Source: Glandiceps talaboti (lineage: Eukaryota > Hemichordata > Enteropneusta > Spengelidae). From it: 64,000 nt of DNA. Made by a program: the position numbers and the translations under genes. Positions 47,791 through 60,605 of this stretch are shown in pieces; the first letter of the stretch is position 1; every line of letters begins with the position of its first letter. Location of the stretch: contig NC_135556.1 in NCBI RefSeq assembly GCF_964340395.1, positions 253,001 to 317,000 on the forward strand. The letters run 5' to 3'. The notes beneath the pieces were generated by a model. That model worked only from the letters and a program-made list of their open reading frames with translations, did not search any database and was not told the origin of the DNA.

Positions 47791-49326
47791 TTAATACATA
47801 TTCGGGTTTACGCCTGCACATTTTGCACACGTTACAATTTGTTTGTGTATATAGTTATTCACATCATGCACATGTGTCACTTGTACTTCACGTGCAGTGC
47901 TCCTTCAAGTCACAGAATTGTCTGTGTTCCAGTCTAGATGTATACATCGCGAGAGCGTAGTGCAAGTGCGAACCAGAGGTGCGAACTTTCACGGTAAGTT
48001 GACCCCTGTTCTTTCATCGACAAAAATGTACATGTGTCACTATTATTAGAAAAACTATGCGTGTGTCTGGATCACAACAACTTGTGTGCTAATAAGTATA
48101 CACTATTCCATGATGGCAATATTCTACTCTATTTCGACCGTAATACAAAACAATCAATATTGGCAGCTGAATATTCCGGAGCAATCGCCGGCAACGATAA
48201 CTTTGAATATTGTATATACCCAAATAACGTCATTATTTTGTATGATCATCATAGATAGCATTCTTGAATAGAATCTTAGCTCACGTCACAAGGGACTGAT
48301 TCTCCATTGTCAGAAACGTTTCCCGTAATATCAAGCAGGACATGCAGTTTAGAAAGTAGTGTGTTTGTCGCTAGTATAGACCCATCCCTATGCATTGTCT
48401 CACTCTGAGTTGTAACACATAAACACAGATATAAGATAAGATAACGAGGTGTAACATTTATTATGCGTACATGATTATGAATGCATCTTTATGCTCAAAA
48501 TACAATGTACAAAGCAATAGACCATTACCCGTCTCGCGGGAGACGCCATTGAGTGCATAGCAACCACATTCGGGTGGTCAAGCTGAAGTGTCAACCGCTT
48601 AGCAACACCATTGTTCTCGACGTCACGTACAGTGCAATACGTATGATCATGGAAGTATACTTCCATGGTATGATAGATCAAGGGAAGCAAACTTTTAAAG
48701 TATGGTTGTAAAAACGATGTGCGTATGTGAAATTCATAACTAGCCGTCAGACGTGATGGTGATTTTTGGCCGTCTGGGCGCAGATGAAGAGCGGTTGAGA
48801 TTGACAGTTTCAACATGAACTTGAACATATTACTAGAGTTGGATCCACTCGAGGATCGCAGGCCCTATGGTTGAAAACTTGCATGTCAGGTCGCGAATAT
48901 TGTATTCCTATTTTTAAACAACGTCTAAAATTTGATACAATGTCATAACTTTTCCATAGACTTTTTATACGTCGCGTAGCGTCGTCTAAAAACCAACACA
49001 ACAACGTGTACGCGATCACTTTACTGTATAACGTGATGTTAATAGTTGGCAATGATGTAATTCTTAGTCCGTAATTCGTCAGCTAAATTCGTCAGGGTCC
49101 GCTAAAAACTTTGAAATCGGTTTAGAATTTTTTTCGCTGTCTTTGATTTTATCATATACATTTATAAATGAGCTATATATATGCATTTAAAATTAAAATT
49201 TAGAGATACTATGTCGTTTTATTTTACGAATTTGGACTATGAGTTCTACAACATGTTCATCGAACTCAAGTATAAACATGGCTGACACGTACACGTGTTT
49301 CACGCATCGCCGGTGATTCCCAATTC
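47791..49326. other. Non-coding, no gene recognised
   Basis: A consensus-like donor (ACG|GTAAGT) near 47993 follows a short GC-richer stretch and could mark an untranslated exon, but there is no supporting start or acceptor. A perfect 20-bp palindrome lies at 48648-48667. The short frames present (for example 48475-48828 minus) match nothing I recognise. Confidence 0.5.
48648..48667. repeat. Perfect 20-bp palindrome
   Basis: CATGGAAGTATACTTCCATG equals its own reverse complement. Near-copies with a short spacer lie at 41229-41254 and 50499-50524. Confidence 0.9.
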
Positions 49327-49548
49327 TAGTTCCTGACGATTGTATTCCGATTTTACTCTAAGTTATCTTCATACAGTACTAGTCTAGTTCATGACGACCG
49401 TATTCCGATTTTACTCTACGTTATTAAGGTAGGGTAAAATTGGAATACGGTCATTGGGAACTAGACTGGTAGATATTGTTGTATGAAGATAACATGTGGT
49501 AAAATCGGAATACGATTGTCAGGAACTGACTATGATTTCCCGATCTGT
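49327..49548. mobile_element. Foldback element (long hairpin)
   Basis: The arms at about 49327-49430 and 49433-49548 are inverted copies. TTCCTGACGATTGTATTCC begins the left arm and its complement GGAATACGATTGTCAGGAA closes the right. Inside, each arm holds two GTATTCCGATTTTAC-type words and a TTATCTTCATAC word. The loop is only a few bases, so a transcript would form a ~100-bp stem. There is no coding potential; likely a foldback MITE. Confidence 0.85.
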
Positions 49549-50689
49549 GACGATAATTAAGAACTTTTCAATTCTGAACTCTAGGACCGAAACGGGACAT
49601 TGGCACTCTAAAAATGTGTAAGACTTTTAGCTTTCGTCCGTATTTGTCAACAGCGTAAATGTCAACGGTTCATAAGGGCTTACGGCTGGTGGATGTGTAG
49701 TAGTACTACGCCACACTTCATGTGCATTGCATTCTAATATACTTATATTGAATATTGGTGACGGGAAATGTTTCCACCATGTACATGTGTACTAATAATC
49801 AAAACTACTCGATTTTGCTTGTCATTAATTACCATTTCTCAAGATTGAAATATTACAGCCATATAGTATGCTGCATAAGTTTGGCACTGACAACGTATTC
49901 CCAGAAATGACAGTCAGTTCGGAAATATAATGACAGTGTGACACTGGCGTATTTTTCTTTTAACTTGATGTTGACACGCTATATTTTCGCAACATGCTCT
50001 TTAGTTCGTGTACTTTCAATTTTTCAATGTCTTCCATGATGACTTAGGATTGTAGATGGTCACAAACGGTAGTATTTTTTTCAGACTAATGCATTGACTT
50101 TCATATGAACAACATGGCCACTCCGCAAAGCTTGACCTCCGTAGCAACCGTTGCTAGGTTATTTGCATATCTCGCAAGATCTGCCGCGAGACGGAAAATA
50201 CTCTATTGACACAAGTACAATTAACATTCTGTGGGTTTAAAATGGGCCATATAATGAGTTTTGAATAAACACAGCTGTTGGAATGAACGATGTTTTGAAG
50301 AGAACCATGCAAGATTGTGTATACATAGACAGTTTTCTGAGCTTTCCTAGTGACTAGCATGAAGTTTAACAACAGGCATTGATACTGGTAGTAGTACTGT
50401 ATTCTCAGCTGTGTCTACAGTCAGTCAATCTTTACATGCATGGTAAAGCATACAAAAATAACATGCAGAAATAAAATGATTAAAATATATTCTTTTAACC
50501 ATGGAAGTATAACCCACTTCCATGTTTTAACCAACTGATGGAGCACTGTTTACATCGACTAGAAAGTTACCAAGAGGATGTCTATCATCTGAGGTCAAAA
50601 TATGCAGAAACTGAATGAAAATTTGAATTATCTAATGAAAAAGAAGAAGAATAAGTGCCTTTCTTTAATTTGTATAATGAGAACAAAGA
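49549..50689. other. Non-coding, no gene recognised
   Basis: Ordinary AT-rich DNA. A short plus-strand frame from 50108 is open but unsupported. The only structured item is an interrupted palindrome CATGGAAGT...ACTTCCATG at 50499-50524. Confidence 0.5.
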
Positions 50690-51730
50690 ATGAAATGATG
50701 AAATTCATCTTCTACCGCATAATTTGACAAAATTTAAAGATTCTTTCATCATGTACAGGAATCTTAGGAGTACACCATCTCCCCAACTCAATATAAATAT
50801 TATAATCCAAAATTCTAAATTTAGTCACTAGTCTTCTACCAACTGGATTTTTAATTTGCAGAAGATGTTTCTCAAAACCAAAAGCTGTTTTAAATAATCT
50901 AAATGTTCTCATTTTGTTTTTATTAGTACTTTTTTCTTCTAATGTCATTATGTAATTCCCTGTACCATGATTACAAAATTCTAGACATAAGTCATAAAAT
51001 TATGATGAACCTTCCTAGTATAATTAAACCTGCAAAGATTTGACCACACACTGTTCTCATTATATTTAACAAGTAAGTTTCTAATAATAAAATATAAATA
51101 CCCCATGTTGAATAACACATAGAACAAATGTAGGCTGCTCACAATAAATTGTCCATCGACAATTAATCTATACCAATACTTTAACAGAAGTTTAATGACA
51201 GTGAAATTAGTGGGACCACATTTTGATACCTTATAAGAAACCCAAAGTAGAAATCTATAAAAAGAAAAAAAAACATCAACAAGAATCTGAAAATTTCTCA
51301 ATTTCATAACCCCAAACTTCACATCTGTATGTCACAATAGCAACAATTAAACAATCAAAGAGATCTAAAGCCACATCAATAGAAATACTCTAGTTAGAAG
51401 AAATAGTTATACATGAACTTAAGAGAGCTCTCGTGGATTTAAACTTCAAGTTATTGAGGTTTTGTTTAAATTTACTGTTAGAAGAAATAATGATACCAAG
51501 AAAACAGTATTCTCTTAGGCTTACATTGTCGAGAGTAAAATTATAAAAAATAAAATTTGGATTTCCTGTATTTACATATGACCTTGATTTCTTAATGTTG
51601 ATTATTATTTTCTACTTTGTACAAAATAATGTAATTTAAATAAACAACTTTGCAACTCAACTTTAATTTCTAGTGGTAGAGACTCATCAGCATATAAAAG
51701 ACAATTCAGAGACACACTTGTAAGTTTCAC
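50690..51730 (-). pseudogene. Degenerate LINE reverse transcriptase, C-terminal part
   Basis: The minus strand preserves, through many frameshifts and stops, the order of a LINE RT end: the catalytic box as LLYADE (51683-51694; the usual YADD has lost its last Asp), a CFLGIIISSNSKF-like motif near 51500, an ...RCEVWGYE motif near 51310, then KIRILDYNIYIELGR-type residues near 50790 (LVTKFRILDYNIYIELGRW). The last is characteristic of LINE C-termini. It is clearly dead and of a different family from the LINE at 22688-23922. The clade is not assigned. Confidence 0.75.
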
Positions 51731-51759
51731 AGGGCTATCATTCTTGACAAAACAAGCTC

Positions 51760-53945
51760 TTTCCAAACTGGTGGATTCTAAATCAACTCTTTCCTTGTTT
51801 TTGACCTTCCTTCACCAATCTTAGACTAAAGTACTAAAATTTATTACAAAAATGTTCGCAATTTTCGTTTTAAACATGTACAAATGTAACTACATTTTTG
51901 TATGAGGCCAGACACCAGAGTTATACCTAGCCTTACAAACTATGCTCTATTCCAAATTCATTCATGCTACAACAACACTGTCACTGTTTTTCACCTACTT
52001 CTATCCATCTTAGACTAAACTACTAAAATTTGTTAGAAAAATGTCCGCCCAGTGTTCTCCACGAGGGGTTTTTGAGGGGCGCCCCTCTGTTTTCATGGAC
52101 CACCCCTCTGTTTACAGAACCGCCCCTCAGTTTGCGTTCAGCGCCCCTTTGTTTTGGTGTGAACGTCTTCAAGAGATTCTATTCAATGCCGTTAATGAAG
52201 GAAGTGAACAGCGACACTGTCTATCATCATTTATGAACTTATTTATCGCCTTGATTATAACAATGGTAGCCGAAACAAAAACAGTAAATGTAGTACCATC
52301 GTAAAGTAGAAGACGGTACGTTGGTAGTTTCTATGGCCTGGTATATCAAGCCGGTAATTTCCAAGCCTTCCCGTATACGCAATACAGTACGCATACGATG
52401 TACGATGTCACGACAATTTTCGCATTGTATCGATAAATACGAACAAAATCCTAAAATTTATACATGTTCTTTAGAAATAACTACTCCGGTACGGTTCCAC
52501 CATGGTAAAATTTATGTCCTAAATGATCACGTTTGGATGTGAATCGCGATCGTAGTACCACGAGGTAGCTCCGATGTGGCAGCCATGTTTGTTACTGTAC
52601 ATTTGCACTGAACGTATACGGTTATTCTTAGCCCAAATTCGTCACATTAAAAATGTACGTATTTCCGGCAAATTTGGATGAAAAATCATTTTCCATTCAT
52701 GAAAATTAAAAGGATATCAAATTTTAGAGAAATAAAGGGAAATGAATTGTTTTCAATTAATTTTTATGAATGACATGCACATTTACAAGGTGAAACCAAC
52801 AACTCAAAACTAAGTGATAGCTAGCCTAGAGGTGCATACATGTACATCAACAATGCCATGTGTTGTCACTCCTGTGTGTAAAACATGCTTGCCAACATTA
52901 CTATAACATCGTTTGTGTAACTGTCAACCTCCTTCCTGAAATTTTTACATTGTGAATTATGTTAAAGGTTTGGAAATTGGTGATCTCAATACATTTCAGT
53001 GCATTTTAGTTTGCTGAATGAATAAAATAGGAGTTTTTGATTTTGGAAACTTTTTTCACTTCCTAATATTATGATCTGGAAATATGCTAATGATATGCAA
53101 ATAAATATGCAAATTAGGGCGCCCCTGTATTTTACAAAATTGTGGAGAACCCTGCCGCCATTTTGATTTTTAGCATGTAACTAGGAGACCAGACACCAGA
53201 GTTACCTAGCCTTACAAACTATACTCTTTTCCAAATTCATTCATGCTACAACAACACTGTCACTGTTTTTCACCTATTTCTATCCATCTTAGATAAAACT
53301 ACTAAAATTTGTTAGAAAAATGTCAGCCATTTTGATTTTTAGCATGTAACTAGGAGACCAGACACCAGAGTTACCTAGCCTTACAAACTATACTCTTTTC
53401 CAAATTCATTCATGCTACAACAACACTGTCACTGTTTTTCACCTATTTCTATCCATCTTAGACTAAACTACTAAAATTTGTTAGAAAAATGTCAGCCATT
53501 TTGATTTTTAGCATGTAACTAGGAGACCAGACACCAGAGTTACCTAGCCTTACAAACTATACTCTTTTCCAAATTGATTCATGCTACAATAACACTGTCA
53601 CTGTTTTTCACCTATTTCTATCCATCTTAGACTAAACTACTAAAATTTGATAGAAAAATGTCAGCCATTTTGATTTTTAGCATGTAACTAGGAGACCAGA
53701 CACCAGAGTTACCTAGCCTTACAAACTATACTCTTTTCCAAATTGATTCATGCTACAATAACACTGTCACTGTTTTTCACCTATTTCTATCCATCTTAGA
53801 CTAAACTACTAAAATTTGATAGAAAAATGTCAGCCATTTTGATTTTTAGCATGTACATATAACTGTGAGACCGGACACCAGAGTTACATGTACCTAGCCT
53901 TGCAAACTTTGCTCTTTTCCAAATCTCATTTAACAGAAACATAAC
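51760..53945 (+). repeat. 169-bp satellite, split by a hAT-like insertion
   Basis: The unit contains CAGACACCAGAGTTACCTAG, CATGCTACAACAACACTGTC and CTAAACTACTAAAATTTG words. Unit starts (CCATTTTGATTTTTAGC) at 53158, 53327, 53496, 53665 and 53834 are exactly 169 bp apart. The four central units are nearly identical; a partial unit follows to ~53945. Two older units lie at about 51770-52049, before the inserted element at 52050-53154. Confidence 0.95.
52050..53154. mobile_element. hAT-like non-autonomous transposon, 1105 bp
   Basis: The ends are CAGTGTTCTCCAC (52050 on) and GTGGAGAACCCTG (ending 53154), inverted repeats differing at one position in 13. A direct repeat CCGCC flanks both sides (52045-52049 and 53155-53159). 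It interrupts the 169-bp satellite at AATGTCCGCC|ATTTTG. CAGNG termini with 5-bp duplications fit the hAT5 type, though Transib-like elements also make 5-bp duplications. Just inside the left end are four GCCCCTCTGTTT-like repeats. I recognise no transposase domain. Confidence 0.75.
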
Positions 53946-56590
53946 TAGCAAAAGAAATCATGATCAAATACTACACCAATACTTTGACCATAAATATTTG
54001 CAAGTTTTAGAGTTTAACAATAAATGTATTAATCCTTTGTTAACTTTCTTATCTCTTACAGGTTTGTTACACAGTACATAACAGATGTCCTATTCAAAGA
54101 AGCTGTTGTTTTGCTCGTCTCTAAGAGAAAAAAAATAACTTCAGACTCTATGTGTAGTAAAACAGAAATTTAGATCTTAAATCAATTAGTTGTGCACAAG
54201 GACATGAGCTCTATTTTGAACATTTTTAATACAATTGAAATGAAGAGTGTGTGTGTGTGTGTGTAAACAACTTAGTCGAATACTGCAGTCCGATTTCTTT
54301 GATACTTGGTGGTCATGTTATATTGGATGTCTAGTAGTGAAATTGTTCAAATGAAAATGATCACATCAGATATATGGGTTTTGGGTCAAAAATGTGATTT
54401 TTGTCAAAGAATTTAAACTACAAAACTACTGGGCAGATTGGCCTGAAATTTGGTGGGAACATTCTCAGGGGTGTGTAAATTAAGATTTGTTCATGACATG
54501 ATGTTTCCATGTGTAATATGCAAAGTAGGGCTTTTTGGTTAAAAACCTACAATTCCAAAACTACTCAGTAGATTGGGCTGAACTTTTAACAGGGATGTAT
54601 CTGCCGGTGTATAGATGAAGAAATATTAAGCATATAATGATCTCATCAGTAACATCCAAATTAGGTGTAAACATGTAAATTGGTCAAAAATTTATATCTC
54701 AAAAAGTACTTGGTCAGGGAAACTGAAATTTGGTGAGATGGTTCTAGAAGTGTTGTTCTGCAGATTTCCTTTAGAATAGTTTGACACAATTGGCCCTAGT
54801 AACCATGACCATGGCCTTAGCAACAACCAAATGGCAGTATATTTTGGTTAAATAAGAACACCATCTGGTAGGCAGTTAGTAAACATTCAAAAAATGTATG
54901 CAAATATCCCTAGCAACAGTGGCCCCGCCCATGGCAACAGCCCAATAATCACATATGTGACAAACATAACATGGTTGGATAGGCAACTGGATAGTCATTC
55001 AACAAATGAACACCTATTTTTAGAATGGACTAGCATATGGATAAATATTTTAAAAAACTACAGTTGTGCTACATCGCCATTGGCAGTATTTTGGAAAACA
55101 ATAGTTGTGCTACAATGCCATTTTATATTTCTTTTTTTCTAAATATTTTTTTTCATATCTGAGGTAGTTATGTTTTTCATTGTTCTCCATATGCTCTCTG
55201 TTTTTGGTTTCTTCTCATCAGATGTACAGTCATTACATTTTGGAAGAAAAGTTTTATATTGTCTTTTTAAATTGATGTCAGTTTGTGCATCCACCAATTC
55301 TTGCGAGACTTCATAATTTTTGTGATGTTACAATTTTTTTCTTGAACTTGTTAATAAAAAGGTTAGGGTCGGCAGTGAAAAACTAGGCAGGGTCAGATAA
55401 CCGGAATCAAACAATTATTTTTTTTTATTGCTTTAAGAATTATTCAGAACATGATGATTCCATTATTGATATGCAAATTATGGCTAAAATGTGTCTTTTT
55501 GGTAAAATAATCTTTAATTCCAAAAGTAATGAGCTGGAAATTAATTTGAATGGCTCTTGGGGTGCATAGATGAAGAAGTGTTAAGCATATGATGATCTCA
55601 TCAGTGACATGAAAATTAGGTATAAAAATGTGAATTTTGTTTAATCTTGTCTCTTGGCTCTCTTCGTTGGTGTAAACACACATGTGTTTTTGTAATTTGT
55701 ACTTCAAGCACTTGTTAAATGAGAATGTTAAAAGACACAATCTTTTGTCATTAGAAAAATTTTGGATATTGCAAAGAGATATAGTCATATAACTTAAATC
55801 ATGGATAATATTAATAAGTAATAAAATGTAAAATGAACAGAAAACTAGTGTGGACTTCTATATATCTGACAATTTTACATGTTTTACACAGAGTGAAGCT
55901 AGCATGTAAGTGGTGAATGATTTCATTTTATTTGATTTAGTTTTATTTTTTGTTGTTGAATGAGACTGATTTTAGGGAGCGATCAGATTTTACGCTGACT
56001 TCTTGTTCACCCCACCCCTGCTGACAAATAAAAAAACACTGCCCCCCCCCCCCCCCCCACATCTGTTGACAAGAAATATTCTTCTTGTTCTTTCTTGTAA
56101 TATATAAAGCTCTTTAGGCAGGAACCCTATGATAAGTATGATTGTCTGTTCATAGCTGTGCAAAATATTCATGGTTTTAGTAACCAAAAGTTCTAGGATA
56201 TCTCTTAGATTGAGTGAACTATTATCATTATAGATTAATTCAGCTAATTATAAAGTACATTATTAGAAATGAAATTAACATAATTGTAAACCTAGGGGTT
56301 TCAGTAAGTTTCAAAGTAGGGAGAGAACTTGAAAAAGTGTCGGGAGAAGTGCATGCTATGCCCATGCGTGCATGCTATACAAATGGGAGGGGGTGTCCCC
56401 CTCCCATGGTAAGATCTTTTGAAAAATGAACACCTTTTGGAGGCCATTTAGAGCACCGTTCATAAGTAAAACACAACTTAGTTATATCATAAAAGTATCA
56501 CTAATTTTAGGGTTTCAAAAGTTTAAATCATTTCAAGTCATATTGACACAAATGATAATGAAAAAAAGATCAAGTACAAAGTATAGTATA
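53946..56590. other. Non-coding DNA with old dispersed modules
   Basis: No gene is recognised. A (GT)n run lies near 54248-54264. Diverged modules carrying ATGATCTCATCAGT.ACAT and GCATAGATGAAGAA occur at about 54530-54680 and 55480-55630. Copy 2 of the dispersed repeat is at 55205-55425. A poly-C run is near 56042-56058. A perfect hairpin ATGGGAGGGGG-TGT-CCCCCTCCCAT is at 56383-56407. Confidence 0.6.
55205..55425 (+). repeat. Dispersed repeat, copy 2
   Basis: Diverged partner of the repeat at 40740-40965, same orientation. Shared blocks include TCAGATGTA.AG.CATTA, GGAAGAA, a CGAGACTTCA.AATTTTT-type core and AAACAATTATTT at the end. Confidence 0.65.
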
Positions 56591-56690
56591 GTTTGTTTTA
56601 TTTATTTACTTGCCCTATGTGGGCTTACCAAGTGAACATTTTGTTCAATACAAATACATCCACTGGGCTTATAATAGTGTATGGTACTAT
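56591..56690 (-). mobile_element. LINE 3' end fragment
   Basis: The minus strand reads TTGTATTGAACAAAATG, CACTTGGTAAGCCCACATAG and then GGCAAGTAAATAAATAAA. This is a 3' UTR and (TAAA)n tail of the style seen at the LINE at 22688-23922, whose 3' UTR likewise has GGGC...GCCC before the tail. No coding part is left. It sits at the inner edge of the right arm. Confidence 0.5.
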
Positions 56691-59600
56691 ACTATAAACT
56701 ATACAAGACTATATACTATATACTATGCTATGCTATATACTATATACTATATTATACTATACTATATACTGTACTATACAATATACTATACTATATACTG
56801 TACAATACTATACTATAATATTCTATACCTATACTATAGTATATAGTATATAGTCTAGTATGGTAGTCTAGTATAGTATAGTATAGTAGAGTATAGTATA
56901 TGGTATATAGTCGTGTAGTATAGTAGAGTAAAGTATAGTATATGGTATATAGTGTAGTATAGTAGAGTATAGTATAGTATATGGTATATAGCATAGTGTA
57001 GTATAGTATCGTATATAGTCAAGTATAGTATATAGTATAATATAGTATATTATATAATATAGTATAGTATATGGTGTATAGCATGATAGCATAGTATAAT
57101 ATAATATAGTATAGTGTGGTATAATATAGTAGAGTAGAGTATATGGAATATAGTATAGTGTAGTATAGTATAGTATTAAGTCAAGTATAGTATAGTATAT
57201 CATATAGTATGGTATATAGTAAATTATAGTGTATAGTATAGTATAGTATATGGTATATAGTATAGTATACTCTACTATATAGTATAGTATACTATATACC
57301 AGACTATACTATATACTGTACTATATAGTATACTATACTATATTATACTATACTATATAGTATACTATACTATACTGCATGTATATACTAAACTATACTA
57401 TACTAAACTATACTATACTATACTGTACTATATACCAGACTATAATGCTATAATGCTATGTACTGTACTATATATTATACTATACTATATACTATGTATT
57501 TTATTATGCTATGTACTATATTCTATACTTTACTATTCTGCACTATACTATACTGTACTATACTACACTATACTATAATATACTACACTGTACTGTACAA
57601 TGTACTATACTATATTATACTATACTATACTATGCTATGCTATATACCATAAACTATACTATTCTATACTATACTATATACTAGACTATGCTATATACTG
57701 TACTATATACTATACTATATTATATTATACTGTATACTATACTATACCATACTATACTATACTATTCTATACTACTAGTATACTATATACTGTACAATAC
57801 CATGCTATATTATTCGATACCTATACTATAATATATAGTATATATTATATATAGTCTAGTATAGTACATTATGTAGTATAATATATAGTATAGTATACTG
57901 GTAGTATAGAATAGTACATAGTATAGTATAGTAGAGTATATGTTATTTTGTGTAGTATAGTATAGTACATAGTATAGTGTAGTATATAATATAATATAGT
58001 ATATTATATAGTATAGAATAGTATAGTATAGTATAATATAGTAGAGTATATAGTATAGTGTAGTGTAGTATAGTATAGCATAGTATATCATATAGTATGG
58101 TATATAGTAAAGTATAGTATATGGTATATAGTATAGCATATCATAGTATAGTATTGTATATTATAGTATATAATAGTATAGTATAGTATAGTATAGTATA
58201 GTATAGTATATTATGGTATAATATACTAGAGTATAGTAGAGTATGTGGAATATAGTATAGTTTAGTGTATAGTATAGCATACTATACCATACCGTACTAT
58301 ACTATATACTGTACAATACAATACTATACTATCATATATAGTCTAGTATAGTATAGTATAGTAGAGTATAGTAGAGCATATGGTATATAGTATAGCATAG
58401 CAAAGCATAGTATAGTCTAGTATAGTATAGTATAATATACTAGAGTATAGTAGAGTATATGGAATATAGTGTATAGTGTATATTATAGTGTAGTGTATAG
58501 TATAGCATACTATACCATACAGTACTATATAATATACTCTACTATATACTGTACAATAATATACTATAATATTATTCTATACCTACACTATTGTATATAG
58601 TATAGAGTCTAGTATAGTGCATAGTATAGTATAGTATAGTATAGTGTAGTAGATTATAGTATAGTAGAGTATGTGGTATATAGTATCGTATACAGTCCAG
58701 TATATTGATGGCGCAAATCGAGAGATCTGATTGATCTAGGCATCGAACTAGCGCGTCTAAAATGAGCGATAATGCGCAGTTGGCATGTGTCCAAATTTTG
58801 ATGTTCTCTCACTGTTCGTCTACGAACGTTATAGTCCGCGCAGGGATGGGGGCACAAATGAAACCAGAAAATGTTGCGTCTTATCTTGTTTCCGACAGTT
58901 TCAATATACTGGTATAATATAATAGCGATAAACCACCCCTGGGAATGGTATACCACTCGGTTTTGACCAGTGAACGAAATATATTGAGTTCACTGCTCAA
59001 AACCGAGTGGTATACCATCCCCAGGGTGTGGTTTATTGCTTAAGTATACTATAGTATAATAGAGTATAGTAGAGTATATGGTATATGGTATAGTGTCGTG
59101 TAGTATAGTATAGTATAGTATGGTATAATGTACTAGTATATGGAATATAGTATAGTGTAGGTTATAGTATAGTATACTATAGCATACCGTACTATATAAT
59201 ATACTATACTATATACTGTACAATACTATACTATAATATTATTGTATACCTATACTATTGTATATAGTATATAGTCAAGTATAGTATCATATAAAATTAG
59301 TATAGTATAGTATAGTATAGTATAGTCAAGTATAGTATCGTATAAAATTAGTATAGTATAGTATAGTATAGTATAGTATAGTATAGGATAGTATATTCTA
59401 GTATAGTATAGTATAGTATGGTATAATATAGTAGTGTATAGTAGAGTATATTGAATATAGCATAGTGTAGTGTTGTATAGTATAGTATATAGGCAAGTGT
59501 AGTATATAGTATAATATAGTATATTATATAGTAGAGTATATAGTATAGTATAGTATAGTGTATGGTATATATTATAGCATAGGATAGTATTGTATAGTAT

Positions 59601-60605
59601 ATGGTATATTATACTATACTGTACTATATAGTAGACTATGATATATACTATATATTGTACTATATAGTATACTACACTATATTATACTATATTATATACT
59701 ATACTATACTATATACTATAGTATACTATACTATACTATATATTATACTATGCTATATACTATATATTAAACTATACCGTACTGTACTATATACTACACT
59801 ATGCTAATAACTATGTATTTTACTATGCTATGTACTATATACTATAATATACTAAACTAGACTATGCTATACTATATGCTATACTAGACTGTACTATATA
59901 CTAGACTAGACTTTACTATACTATACTATGCTATACTATACTATACTATATACTACACTACACTATACTATATACTCTAATATACTATACTATTCTATAC
60001 TATACTATATACTAGACTATGCTATATACTGTACTATATACTACACTATACTATAATATTCTATACTATACACTACACTATGCTATATACTCGTGTACTA
60101 TATACTATACTATATACTGTACTATATACTTGTCTTTACTTTAAACTATATACTATACTATACTATACTATATTATATACTAGACTATACTATACTATAC
60201 TGTACTATATTATATATACTAGACTATATACTGTACTATATACTTGTCTTTACTATATACTATATACTATATACTAGACTATACTATACTATACTGTACT
60301 ATATACTATACTATATACTATACTATACTATACTATATACTAGACTGTGCTATATACTATATATTGTACTATATACTATACTATACTATACTATATTATA
60401 CTATTATCTCGTTCTATTTCCGCTAGATTTTTAAATTCGGAATGCTGCAATTGAGTGTTGACCTATTTGTCTTTTAAGTTTATGTTTCGCTTCTGTGCTA
60501 TGATTGGTCTTTTTGGATATAATTGATTTCATATTATCTCATTGTCTGCTATTACGTCCCAGTGTTTAGTTATTGCATCTCGTAGATGAGATCCGTTAAT
60601 ATAGA
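56691..60605. repeat. Right arm of large imperfect inverted repeat
   Basis: About 3.9 kb of CTATA/TATAG pentamer satellite holds the reverse complements of the left-arm blocks in mirrored order: inner junction ~56770-56860, block B 58694-59042, block A 60405-60605. Block A matches 13357-13548 at roughly 90% by eye and ends at ...GTTAATATAGA. The bases immediately outside the two outer ends do not form a matching target duplication. Confidence 0.85.
58694..59042. mobile_element. Two adjacent MITE-like elements (block B, right copy)
   Basis: Reverse-complement copy of 21484-21830. The TIR element CCAGTATATTGA ... TCAATATACTGG is at 58697-58912 and the GGTATACC hairpin at about 58924-59041. Differences from the left copy are scattered substitutions and single-base indels. 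Confidence 0.8.

Noticed and set aside
47993-48000. GTAAGT donor of an AGPS-related 5' exon
   Set aside because: Single hexamer without a matching acceptor or coding sense; chance occurrence is likely.
50108-50212. Short plus-strand frame (MNNMATPQSL...) as a host exon
   Set aside because: It has no splice site or recognisable motif and ends quickly at a stop.
52030-52304. Plus-strand frames inside the hAT-like element as a transposase fragment
   Set aside because: They start in the flanking satellite and cross the terminal repeat, and no hAT dimerisation motif is present.
38460-56590. Missing Polinton capsid, ATPase and protease genes hidden in this stretch
   Set aside because: No frame shows a Walker A motif in context, a jelly-roll pattern or a His/Cys protease signature; the long frames here are unsupported.
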